This document shows positions 19,234-29,167 of a stretch of DNA of 64,000 nucleotides, in pieces. Source of the DNA: Shinella sumterensis (lineage in GTDB: Bacteria > Pseudomonadota > Alphaproteobacteria > Rhizobiales > Rhizobiaceae). The stretch covers positions 1-64,000 of the forward strand of contig NZ_MYFN02000010.1 in assembly GCF_004514425.2 (NCBI RefSeq), in the 5' to 3' direction. Position 1 is the stretch's first letter, and every line of letters starts with the position of its first letter. The notes under the pieces were generated by a model. That model did no database searches, was not told the DNA's origin, and was given only the letters and a program-made list of their open reading frames with translations. Position numbers and translations under genes: made by a program.

Positions 19234-20169
19234 TCAGGCGCTGCGGGTCGGCCGGTCGAGAATCCGGCGGCCGAAAAGACTTGCGGTCAGCTCGACGAGA
19301 ATGCGGGCGCTCTTGCCGCGGTCGTCGAGGAAGGGGTTGAGCTCGACGAGATCGAGCGAGGAGACGAGCCCGCTGTCGCAGAGCATCTCCATGATCAGAT
19401 GGGCCTCGCGGAAGGTCGCGCCACCGGGCACCGTCGTGCCGACGCCGGGCGCGAGATCGGGATCGAGAAAATCGACGTCGAGGCTCACATGCAAGAGGCC
19501 GTTTGCCGCGCGGATGCGGGCGATGATGTCGTGCATGATATGCGCCATGCCGATCTCGTCGACCGCCCGCATGTCGAAGACATTGACGCCATGCTCGGAG
19601 ATTTCCTCGCGCTCGCGCGCATCGACGGAGCGGATACCGACCTGGAAGACATTCTTCGGATCGACCAGCGGGCGTCCAGCCTCAAGGATGGGCGCAAACT
19701 CCGCCTCACCGCAGAAGAAGGCAACCGGCATGCCGTGCATGTTGCCGGAGGGCGAGCTCGCCGGAGAATTGAAGTCGGCATGCGCATCCAGCCAGAGCAC
19801 GAACAGCGGACGGCCGAGATCGGCGGCGTGACGGGCCATGCCGGAGACGGACCCCATGGACAGCGCATGATCGCCGCCGAGGATCAGCGGAAACCGGCCG
19901 CTATGCGCGGCATCGTAGACGGCGGTATCGAGCGCACGCGCGAAAGCAGCGACGACCTGCAGGTTGTTGGCCTTCGGATGGTTCGCGAGGTCGCGCGCCG
20001 GAACGGGCCGCAGGTCGCCCTCGTCTGTGACCGTATGTCCGAGGTCGCGCAGGGTCGAATCGACGCCTGCGATGCGCAGGGCCGTCGGGCCCATGGAAGC
20101 GCCGCGCCGGCCGGAACCTTCTTCAAGAGGCGCGCCGATCAGCGCGATATGCGTGTTGTTGTCAGCCAT
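19234..20169 (-). CDS. arcA/rocF: Arginase
   Basis: Manganese ureohydrolase (311 aa) splitting arginine to ornithine and urea. Metal-binding motifs are all present: GGDHALSMG, DAHADFNSP and SLDVDFLDPDLAPGVGT. First gene of a two-gene catabolic operon with rocD. It is divergent from an Lrp-type regulator with a 135-bp shared spacer. Agmatinase is less likely given the ornithine aminotransferase partner. Symbol usage differs among rhizobia (often arcA or argI). Confidence 0.92.
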   Translation of the reverse strand: MADNNTHIALIGAPLEEGSGRRGASMGPTALRIAGVDSTLRDLGHTVTDEGDLRPVPARDLANHPKANNLQVVAAFARALDTAVYDAAHSGRFPLILGGDHALSMGSVSGMARHAADLGRPLFVLWLDAHADFNSPASSPSGNMHGMPVAFFCGEAEFAPILEAGRPLVDPKNVFQVGIRSVDAREREEISEHGVNVFDMRAVDEIGMAHIMHDIIARIRAANGLLHVSLDVDFLDPDLAPGVGTTVPGGATFREAHLIMEMLCDSGLVSSLDLVELNPFLDDRGKSARILVELTASLFGRRILDRPTRSA

Positions 20170-20234
20170 GATTTCCCCGCGAATGCGTGAAGCCGGTTTG
20201 CCCCGGTTTTGGGTGATTATTACCGGTCACGCTG

Positions 20235-20289
20235 TTGGCAAAAAGGGGGAAAACTGACAAATAGAATCGCTGGATCAGCATTTTGCCAA
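20235..20289. promoter_or_regulatory. Inverted repeat in the arginase/Lrp divergent spacer
   Basis: TTGGCAAAA (20235-20243) is exactly inverted as TTTTGCCAA (20281-20289), 37 bases between arms, so the centres are about four to five helical turns apart. The position between the regulator and its likely target suggests a two-site Lrp operator. Inferred only. Confidence 0.45.
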
Positions 20290-20304
20290 GCATGGATCGA
20301 CATA

Positions 20305-20745
20305 ATGATAAGTCTCGATGATCTCGACCACGCCCTGATCAGCGCCTTGCGCCACAATGCGCGCACACCGGTCTCCTCGCTCGCCGCGATGACCGGCGCC
20401 TCGCGTGCAACGGTTGCCGCGCGGATCGAACGGCTCGTCTCCTCCGGCACGATCGCCGCCTTCACCATCAAGACCGGTGCGGAGCTGACGGGCAGCGGCG
20501 TGCGCGCCATCGTGATGATCGAGGTCCACGGCAAGATGGCCGACCGCGTGGCGGCGCAGCTGCGCGGCCTGCCTCAGGTCCGCGCGCTTCACTCGACCAA
20601 TGGCCGCTGGGATTTCATCGCCGAACTCGAAGATCGCGACCTCGGCACCTTCGACGAAACGCTGCACCGCATCCGTCTGATCGACGGCATCAACGGGACC
20701 GAAACCAACATTCTCCTCAAGACGACGAAGAATGCCTTTGCCTGA
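20305..20745 (+). CDS. Lrp/AsnC-family regulator of arginine catabolism
   Basis: Winged-HTH plus RAM-domain regulator (146 aa). HTH region LDDLDHALISALRHNARTPV through SRATVAARIERL; ligand domain includes VRALHSTNGRWDFIAEL. Divergent from arginase, the arrangement known for Lrp-like activators of arginase genes in Agrobacterium-type bacteria. The start at 20305 puts the HTH near the N-terminus; the ribosome site is weak. Confidence 0.88.
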   Translation: MISLDDLDHALISALRHNARTPVSSLAAMTGASRATVAARIERLVSSGTIAAFTIKTGAELTGSGVRAIVMIEVHGKMADRVAAQLRGLPQVRALHSTNGRWDFIAELEDRDLGTFDETLHRIRLIDGINGTETNILLKTTKNAFA

Positions 20746-20754
20746 GCGGCGGGC

Positions 20755-23700
20755 TCAGTATTCCTTTTCGTAGAAGATACCGGCGCCCGCACTGCCGCCG
20801 CTGCCGGCTTCCCCGCGCAGCTTGACGCCACGGCCGACATCCAGATTGATGACGGCCTTGGCGCCGTTCGTCTCCGGATCCTGCTTCAGCTCGATATAGG
20901 TGCGGTCGTTGAGATACTTGCCGGCCGAAACCGCCGCGCGGCCCTCCGCATCCGTCGTGATATCGAGGTCGTCGACGCCGAGCTTGCTGCGCAGGCTGTC
21001 GAGCAGGCCGGTGGAACTGCCGCCTGCCAGCTGGCTTGCCGCAGCGGCAAGCTGCGCGATCTGCACCGCCGACAGGTTGGACATGGAGCGGTTGAAGATG
21101 AGCTGCGCCAGGATTTCATCCTGCGGCAGCGCAGGCGAGGAGGCGAAGGTCACCGTCGGGTTGCTGGCGACGCCGGCCACGGTCACGGTGATTTCCGTCG
21201 TGCCGGCCGTGCTTCCCGCAACGAGGTTGACGGTCGGCACCAGGCCTCCTGTAAAGCCGATATGCGCGCTGGAGAAATCGAGCCGGCGCGCCAGGATTTC
21301 CATGCGGCCGCGCTCAAGCTCGAAACCGCCCGACACGACCGGCGACGACGACGTCCCCGTCACGGTGAGGCTGCCGCCCAGCTCTGCATTGATGCCGCGG
21401 CCACGCACGAAAAGCTGGCCCGGTGCCTCGATGGTCAGGTTGAGGCCGATGCCGCGTGAGGCGCCGCTCGCCCCCTGGTCACGTTGCACGTCGGCGTTCA
21501 TGCGCTTCACGTCCGCCGGCGCGTTGCGATGCTTGATATCGATCTCCGACAGCGAAGCCGGCAGTTTTTGCGGAATGGTGATGTTCGCCTTGTTGATGCG
21601 CACCCGGCCGGCCAGCACGATATCGGCCAACGGTCCCTTGACGGTGAGGTCGCCGGTCACATTGGCGGTGACCAGCGTACCGTCGACATAGGTGACATCG
21701 CCCAGCTTGATCGCCACATCGACCGGGAAGCCGCTGGCCGGATCGATGCCGATACGGCCGGTGGCCGAAAGCTGCCCGCCGCTCGCCAGCCTGCCGGACA
21801 GCGTCTCGATAACGGCCTGCCGGCCGTCCATGGTGATGCGCACCGTCAGGTCGTCCACGGCGAGATTGCGCCGGACATCGACCAGACGCGCACCGCCGGC
21901 CGTTATGCTGCCGGTCACCGAAGGCGCTGCCGCCGTGCCGCCGATCGAGACATCGGCATTGGCATTGCCGGTCAACACGAAACCCTGCGACGAAAGCTGG
22001 CCCTGCAGCAATCCGAACGGCACCGTACCATTGAACTTCAGGCCAAGCGGCGTCGCGCCGCCGATCCCGACCGTGCCACCACCCCGGAAAGACAGCCCGC
22101 CTGCGCCCGAAAGCACCGTGTCGAGCCGGACCTGGTTGTTGGCGAATTCGCCCTTCGCGTTGATATCGATGGCCCCGATGCCCGCGCCACGGGTCTGGCT
22201 GGTAACGGCGCCCTTCCAGTCGAGGGCGTAATTGACGACAGGCGCGGCCGCCCTGCCCTTGACCGTCACAGTGCCGCCGATCGCGCCTTCCGCACCGAGG
22301 CCTGGAGAGAAATTATTGATGAGCGCCGCCGGCACGGCATTGAGAGCGAGCGACAGGTCCAGCGTCTCGCCGGCCCGACCCGATACAGCAACCGAGCCGG
22401 TTCCGGCCTGGATGGTGAGCTTGTCGAGAACCGCAACGCCGTTGTCGACAGCAATCGTGGACGGACTTGCGAGCTTCAGGGCAATGCCGCGCGGTGCGCC
22501 TTCGAACGTCTGCAAGGCGACGTCCAAACCCCCGGCACGTTGGACGACCTGCCCCTTCGCGACCAGCGGCGCATTGTCGAGACGACCGCCGAGATCGAAC
22601 CGGGTCGCCTGCCCTTCCCGCGAGAAATCAAGGCTGAGGGCATCGACGCGGTTCCCGCCCGAAACGATGCGCTCGGCGCGAACCGTGCCGTTGATCGCAA
22701 ATGTGGCGAGATCGGTAATGGTGAGGTCCACGGTCGGCTTGGCAATGCTGATCGCATCACGGCTTATGCCGGAACCGCTCGCCTGAACGGTTGCCGAGGT
22801 TCTGCCGTTGGTCGTCGCGATCTCCAGCTGACCGGAAAGATCGCCGGCCGCCTTTTGGCCGGCCATGGCCGCAAGCAGGCCGAGATCGGGAAAGTTGAAG
22901 CGGACCGTGCCGTCGGGCATGAAGGACGGCGTCAGCGCCAGCGAACCTTTCAGCGTGTTCACCCCGATCTCCGCTTCCAGCACCGGCACCGAGATGCGCC
23001 CGCCTTCCGAGGTGATGCTGGAACGCACATTGATCGCCTGTCCATCCAGCGCGCCCGTCGCCGTCAGTTCCCCGGAGGGCCTGTCCGCAACGGCCTTCCC
23101 GTTGAGCGTGACAACGAGATCGCTCAGCGTGCGCCCCGAAAGCGTCGCGCCACTGGATGTGACCTTGGCCGCAACGTCGAGCCCGTCGACCGGACCCTTG
23201 GCCGAGAGGTCGAAGGCCGCCTCGCCGGAGGCATCGCCCAGCAGCTTGCCGAGGTTCAGGACCTTGCCGGCAAGCGTCGCATCGAGATTGCCCTCGGCGA
23301 GCGCGACATCACCGGCCGCCTCGGCCGTCCCCGACTTGAGCTGCAGACCGGTGACCTGGAGCGCACCGTTGCCGGCCAGCTGAAGACGCCCTTCCATCGC
23401 AATCGTCGTATCGAACTTGCCGGACAAGGCCGGCGGCAGAACAGCGGGCAGCGCGAAAAGACGGAAATTGACGTCGGCCTCGCGGCTTTCGAGCCCGTAG
23501 CGGCCCGAAAGCGTTCCGCCGATGCTGGCGCTTTCCAGTGTTGCGGGATCGAAGGCGATCTCTGTCGGCGACACGTTCAGGGTTGCGATGACCTTGGCCG
23601 GCCCCTTCACCGTGCGGTCGATATCCGCATTGGCGAAAGCCATGTCGCCGGTCTCGACCGTCACATCGACCCGGCCGGACTGGCTGGACACGTTGAACGC

Positions 23701-24924
23701 ATCGCTACGGACGGAAAGGCGGATGTTCTCGATCCGGCCCGCCGGCAGCGCCGCGGATACCACGGCGACATCTGCCCGCAAGGCGGCGGCGCTTGCCTCG
23801 CCGGTCAGGGAAATGTCGGCGCCGTCGATCAGGATACGGGCATCGCCATCGGCGAGCGGCCAGCGGAAATCGATCGGGCCATCGCGCCCGTCGAGCTTCA
23901 CATTGAAATCGTTGGACCCCGTCGCGCTCACGGCGCCGGAGGCGGCAAGCGCCACCGCACCGGTCGCGATGTTGCCCTTCTCGACGCGCACCATGTCGGA
24001 ACCGTCGAAGGCGGCGACGAGATCGATGTTCGTCTCGCCGGCGAAAAGCGGCCGTAACTGCGGCGGCATCAACGCATCGAACGTGCCGCCGCCCTTGACC
24101 GACAGGGTATGCAGCCCATTGGCCGAAAGATCGTGGCGGCCATCGACACGCAGCATCTCCGTGCCATCGAGCGCGGCGGACAGACGGCCCTTCCACTGCG
24201 ACAGCGGCCCGTCACCCGTCAGGCGGATGGAGACGGCGGGCTCGTTCGGCAGTTTGAGCAGATTGGCGAGCAGGCCGCCCTTCGGTTCGGCGACATCGGT
24301 TTCAAGACGCAGAACGTTCTCGGCCGGATTGAAGACGATATCGGCAGCCAGTCGTGCGTCCGGGCGCTCCACTTCATTGGCGGAAAGCTTGATGGCCACA
24401 CTCTCAGCGGTCGCATCGCCACGGCCGGAGACGACGATGCGCTGATCACGACCGGCCACGGCGCCCGAGACGAAGAGTTCCGGGATCGCCAGCGAATCGA
24501 CATGAACTTCGACGGGCAGCTTGAACGGCGTGTCGGAGGGTTGTGCATCCGCCTTGGATTCCGGCAGGCGCAGCAGCGAGATCGAGGATGCCGAGACACG
24601 AGATGCATCGAAGCTGAAGAACAAGAGTTCCAGCGGCGACCAATCGACGGCGAGGTCGTGGATTTCCGCATAGGTGCCCTTGTCGTCGCCAAGGGTGACG
24701 GAACCTGCGCGCAGCCGGCCCGTCAGGAGCCCGGACGGCTCGCTGATGGAAATGACCTGCCCGCTTGCGGCGGCAAGCTTCTCCACATAGGAAACGGCCA
24801 TGCGGGCGCCCGCATCCGTGAAGCCGACGAAGCCGAGAACCGCGACCAGAATGACAAGCAGCACCGCAAGGCCGTAGCCGGCATAGCGGAGAATGGCGCG
24901 GAGAATTCGAGACAACCTCGTCAT
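20755..24924 (-). CDS. tamB: Translocation and assembly module protein TamB
   Basis: Very long inner-membrane-anchored periplasmic protein (1389 aa). One N-terminal membrane segment (about residues 14-36) is followed by a long beta-repeat body of the AsmA/TamB type and a C-terminal TamB domain ending near FYEKEY. TamB spans the periplasm and works with TamA in outer-membrane protein insertion or phospholipid transport. It starts 103 bp after tamA on the same strand, the usual pairing. It converges on the lrp gene with a 9-bp gap. Confidence 0.93.
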   Translation of the reverse strand: MTRLSRILRAILRYAGYGLAVLLVILVAVLGFVGFTDAGARMAVSYVEKLAAASGQVISISEPSGLLTGRLRAGSVTLGDDKGTYAEIHDLAVDWSPLELLFFSFDASRVSASSISLLRLPESKADAQPSDTPFKLPVEVHVDSLAIPELFVSGAVAGRDQRIVVSGRGDATAESVAIKLSANEVERPDARLAADIVFNPAENVLRLETDVAEPKGGLLANLLKLPNEPAVSIRLTGDGPLSQWKGRLSAALDGTEMLRVDGRHDLSANGLHTLSVKGGGTFDALMPPQLRPLFAGETNIDLVAAFDGSDMVRVEKGNIATGAVALAASGAVSATGSNDFNVKLDGRDGPIDFRWPLADGDARILIDGADISLTGEASAAALRADVAVVSAALPAGRIENIRLSVRSDAFNVSSQSGRVDVTVETGDMAFANADIDRTVKGPAKVIATLNVSPTEIAFDPATLESASIGGTLSGRYGLESREADVNFRLFALPAVLPPALSGKFDTTIAMEGRLQLAGNGALQVTGLQLKSGTAEAAGDVALAEGNLDATLAGKVLNLGKLLGDASGEAAFDLSAKGPVDGLDVAAKVTSSGATLSGRTLSDLVVTLNGKAVADRPSGELTATGALDGQAINVRSSITSEGGRISVPVLEAEIGVNTLKGSLALTPSFMPDGTVRFNFPDLGLLAAMAGQKAAGDLSGQLEIATTNGRTSATVQASGSGISRDAISIAKPTVDLTITDLATFAINGTVRAERIVSGGNRVDALSLDFSREGQATRFDLGGRLDNAPLVAKGQVVQRAGGLDVALQTFEGAPRGIALKLASPSTIAVDNGVAVLDKLTIQAGTGSVAVSGRAGETLDLSLALNAVPAALINNFSPGLGAEGAIGGTVTVKGRAAAPVVNYALDWKGAVTSQTRGAGIGAIDINAKGEFANNQVRLDTVLSGAGGLSFRGGGTVGIGGATPLGLKFNGTVPFGLLQGQLSSQGFVLTGNANADVSIGGTAAAPSVTGSITAGGARLVDVRRNLAVDDLTVRITMDGRQAVIETLSGRLASGGQLSATGRIGIDPASGFPVDVAIKLGDVTYVDGTLVTANVTGDLTVKGPLADIVLAGRVRINKANITIPQKLPASLSEIDIKHRNAPADVKRMNADVQRDQGASGASRGIGLNLTIEAPGQLFVRGRGINAELGGSLTVTGTSSSPVVSGGFELERGRMEILARRLDFSSAHIGFTGGLVPTVNLVAGSTAGTTEITVTVAGVASNPTVTFASSPALPQDEILAQLIFNRSMSNLSAVQIAQLAAAASQLAGGSSTGLLDSLRSKLGVDDLDITTDAEGRAAVSAGKYLNDRTYIELKQDPETNGAKAVINLDVGRGVKLRGEAGSGGSAGAGIFYEKEY

Positions 24925-25027
24925 GCTTCATCCATTTCACGTGCGCGGGAGCGCGGAATCGCTCCCTACCGTCTAGAATCTCAATCGCACGCGGGATCAA
25001 GAGCCTAGCGGAAAATTGCGGCGCCAG

Positions 25028-26950
25028 TCAGAACGACTGGCCGATGCCGGCGTAGACCCCGAAGGACGTTCCGCCCTCATATTTCTTGAGCGGCACCGCG
25101 ACATCGAGCCGGAGCGGCCCGAACGGCGTCGCGTAGCGCAGGCCGATACCGGCACCGGCGCGGATATCCTTGAAATCGGGAACCTCGTCCGTCGAGACGG
25201 TGCCGACATCGATGAACGGCACGACGCCGATGGTTTCGGTAACGCCGATGCGCACCTCCGCCGAGCCCGCCACATAGGAGCGCCCGCCGAGCAGCTTGTT
25301 GTCGGCATTGCGCGGCGAAATCTCCTGATAGCCGTAGCCGCGCACCGTGCCGCCGCCGCCCAGGAAGAAGCGGCGCGTCGCCGGGATATCCGCAAGCTCG
25401 TTGCCGCCGATGATCGTGCCCGCGGAAAGCTTGCCGGCCAGCACGAAGCGCTCCTCCGCGCCCAGCGCCTGATAACCGGTGATGGCGCCTTCGAAACTGG
25501 AGAAGAACGTTTTGTTATAGGTCTCGTAGCTCGGCTTCGCATTGATCAGGAAGCGGTAGCCTTCCGTCGGGTTCAGCTTGTCGTTGCGGGTATCGCGCAC
25601 ATACTCGATCGGCAGGCTCACCGTCAGATACTTGTTCTTGCCGAACACGTCCTCGATATTGCTCCACGCCACCTCGCCGCCGGCGCTCACCGTATCCCGG
25701 TCGGAAAGCTCGACGCTCACCCCCGCCGCCGCCGTCGTGGTGAAGGCCTTGTAGGCGTCGGGATCGACGATCGACGCCTTGAGGCTGGCGTTGAAGGTCG
25801 TTGCCGGGCCGAAGGCCCCGGGCTTGGAAAAGAGGATGGCCGTCGAGTAGTCGAGATCGCCGATGTCGGACTCGCCGATGCGATTGACCGACCCCTCAAT
25901 ACGCAGCGATTCCGCCTGGCCGAACAGGTTGCGATGCCCCCAGTACCCCTGCAGGCCGAAACCGTCCGTATTCGAATATTGCGCACCGACGCCGAAATAG
26001 CGGTGCTTGCCTTCGGAGACCTCGATGGTCATTGGCAGCGAACCATCCGGCGCGAGCTGGCTGGCCTCGCGGATCGTCACGCTGGAGAAAACACCGAGCG
26101 TGCGCAGCCGCTCTGCAGCCTTGTTGAGCGCCTCGGGCGAATAGGGCTGGCCGGCATTGATGCGCGAATAGCGCTGCACGAAGCCCGCATCGACCGTCTT
26201 CGTGCCCGTTACGCCCACCTCGCCGACCGGTGCGACCGGACCGCCTTCGGCCGCAATAACAACATCCACCGTGCGGGTCTTGTGATCGGCGGTCGCATTG
26301 CGCTCGACAAGCTTGGCCAGCGGCCGGCCCTCGGCCTTGAGATCGACGACGACCTTCTCGCCGGCCTTCAGGATGACGGTGGAATCCGCACGCGCACCGG
26401 CCACGAGGCCGTAATCCGCCGGATTGAACCTGTCGGCATCGCCGGAAAAGGCGACATCGCCGAATGTGAAGACGGGCCCCGGATCGACACGGATCGTCAC
26501 CGGAATGGCGGCGCGGTCATTGAACTCAGGGTTGGGCGGCAGCGAATCGAGATCCTGCCCGTTGACGGTGACATTCACCACGCCGCCATAGCGGGCGTTC
26601 TCGTAGAGGGCGGCGAGGATGCGGTCACGGTCGTCGCGCGCCTTGATGACGAGGCCAAGGTCGCCGGACACCGGCTGGCCCTCGTCCTGCTTGAGCCGCG
26701 TCGTGTTCTCGATGGCTTCCTTGAGATCGCTGTCATCCGTGCCCGGATCGAGCGTCAGCGTATAATTGACGGGATCGATGACGGCCGCAGTCTCTTCGTC
26801 ACTTTCGAAGAACTTCATCCCGAAAAGCTTGAACGCCATGGCAGGACGGACGGAAACGGGCGCGCAGGCCAGCGCCGCAGCGACCGCGAGTGCGGTGCCA
26901 GCCTTCAGAAACGCAAAACTCTTTTCCGGCCGGTTCACTTTATCCCGCAT
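25028..26950 (-). CDS. tamA: Outer-membrane assembly factor TamA (BamA/Omp85 family)
   Basis: Outer-membrane protein of 640 aa. A signal peptide ends near residue 39 (VRPAMA-F). POTRA-type repeats occupy about residues 50-300, and a 16-strand barrel domain follows. The Omp85 barrel motif is visible as VRGYGYQEISP. It ends in Phe (IGQSF), as expected for barrel insertion. Paired with tamB downstream. Start ATG at 26948-26950. Confidence 0.92.
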   Translation of the reverse strand: MRDKVNRPEKSFAFLKAGTALAVAAALACAPVSVRPAMAFKLFGMKFFESDEETAAVIDPVNYTLTLDPGTDDSDLKEAIENTTRLKQDEGQPVSGDLGLVIKARDDRDRILAALYENARYGGVVNVTVNGQDLDSLPPNPEFNDRAAIPVTIRVDPGPVFTFGDVAFSGDADRFNPADYGLVAGARADSTVILKAGEKVVVDLKAEGRPLAKLVERNATADHKTRTVDVVIAAEGGPVAPVGEVGVTGTKTVDAGFVQRYSRINAGQPYSPEALNKAAERLRTLGVFSSVTIREASQLAPDGSLPMTIEVSEGKHRYFGVGAQYSNTDGFGLQGYWGHRNLFGQAESLRIEGSVNRIGESDIGDLDYSTAILFSKPGAFGPATTFNASLKASIVDPDAYKAFTTTAAAGVSVELSDRDTVSAGGEVAWSNIEDVFGKNKYLTVSLPIEYVRDTRNDKLNPTEGYRFLINAKPSYETYNKTFFSSFEGAITGYQALGAEERFVLAGKLSAGTIIGGNELADIPATRRFFLGGGGTVRGYGYQEISPRNADNKLLGGRSYVAGSAEVRIGVTETIGVVPFIDVGTVSTDEVPDFKDIRAGAGIGLRYATPFGPLRLDVAVPLKKYEGGTSFGVYAGIGQSF

Positions 26951-27157
26951 CCGCAGCTATCCGTCGCCTTTTCCTCGAAGTGCGGCATGCGCATCAGCTT
27001 CCGACACAGACCAGGCGCGCTCCGATTCATTCGGAGCATTTAGGCAAGAAAAGACCCTAACGCGTTAGGTTTTCCGTAATGTTAACGCCGGTTCTACACG
27101 CAGGCACCGCGGATTTGAAGCGCAGAACGTGATTTTGTGCCTTTTCCGGACAAGCAA

Positions 27158-27182
27158 AAGCCCCGGGGGATGCCCGGGGCTT
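27158..27182 (-). terminator. Terminator of the glycine-zipper lipoprotein gene
   Basis: AAGCCCCGGG, 5-base loop, CCCGGGGCTT: a perfect 10-bp stem followed on the minus strand by TTTGC. It lies 25 bp after the stop of the minus-strand lipoprotein gene. Confidence 0.75.
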
Positions 27183-27206
27183 CGCAAAAGTTGCATCGGT
27201 CTGATA

Positions 27207-27470
27207 TCAGTAACCGGACGGGCAACGGTCGATGTAACGGCGGCCGTAACGGTCACGGTAGTAGCACTGACCGGGCTGCTCGGACACGCTGCCGATGACA
27301 GCGCCGGAAACGCCACCGATGGCCGCGCCGACGGCAGCACCGCGGACGTTACCGGTTACGGCGCCACCGATGATCGCGCCGGAGACGGCGCCGATACCCG
27401 CCCCCTTTTCCGTCTGCGTGCAGCTGGCGACAGCAAGGCCGACCAGGACGAGCGCAATGACTTTCTTCAT
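27207..27470 (-). CDS. Small lipoprotein with glycine-zipper domain
   Basis: 87-residue envelope protein. A signal peptide ends in a lipobox (LAVASC, Cys about residue 17), followed by a glycine zipper with GAGIGAVSGAIIGGAVTG and GAAVGAAIGGVSGAVIG. A short cationic Tyr-rich tail ends in PSGY. Resembles OsmB/17-kDa antigen-like lipoproteins; function unknown. Start ATG at 27468-27470 with GGAGA upstream. Own terminator. Confidence 0.85.
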   Translation of the reverse strand: MKKVIALVLVGLAVASCTQTEKGAGIGAVSGAIIGGAVTGNVRGAAVGAAIGGVSGAVIGSVSEQPGQCYYRDRYGRRYIDRCPSGY

Positions 27471-27485
27471 GAAGGTGTTCTCCAA

Positions 27486-27936
27486 AGTTGAGTTGCGTCC
27501 CGGTTTTCCAGGTCCGAACTATCCCCTTCTGTTGAGCCAACATACGCGCCCGCCTCACGACGGGCATGTCTGTTCAGAGACGAAAATATACCGCGAAACG
27601 GGGAAGTCTATGGTGGCGAACTATTTTTTTAGACTCCGAATAAATATGCCTGCGATTCCGTTTATTACGCCCTCGTTCGGCCACCGCCGCATTGCGATGA
27701 AAAAGCTGAAACTGGTTCGATGAAACAAAGGGTTCAGCCCGTTCCTTTTTTCGTGCAGACTTGACATGCATCAACAGGAAGTGGCCTTTGGGGACCTAAC
27801 ATACATTGGAATGGTTCAAAGGTGGCGCCGATTTGCCGCAGCGGAATGCGCTGCAGCGCAACGGCGCCTGGTATAGCCGGATGAACGACCGTCAATGACG
27901 ATAATGCCCGGGACGATGCCGGGCTGGAGACTCTGG
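27486..27936. other. Promoter region of hemA
   Basis: 450 bp without a supported gene. The part nearest the lipoprotein holds its promoter and an AT-rich stretch (about 27610-27660). The part nearest hemA holds an FNR/FixK-type box at 27761-27774. Weak open frames on the minus strand have no ribosome site and odd composition. Confidence 0.55.
27761..27774. promoter_or_regulatory. FNR/FixK-type anaerobox upstream of hemA
   Basis: TTGAC-ATGC-ATCAA, matching the consensus TTGA(T/C)-N4-(A/G)TCAA. It is 162 bp before the hemA start. Known family behaviour: rhizobial hemA genes can be controlled by oxygen regulators of the FNR/FixK group. The actual regulator here is not known. Confidence 0.6.
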
Positions 27937-29151
<1,215 letters not shown>

Positions 29152-29167
29152 TAAAGGCGACCCAGAT

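Noticed and set aside
21484-24057. 857-codon plus-strand frame inside tamB
   Set aside because: Arg/Asp-rich shadow of tamB without a recognisable domain.
27574-27774. Minus-strand 66-codon frame before hemA
   Set aside because: Overlaps the FNR-like box, has no ribosome site and a very basic shadow-like composition.
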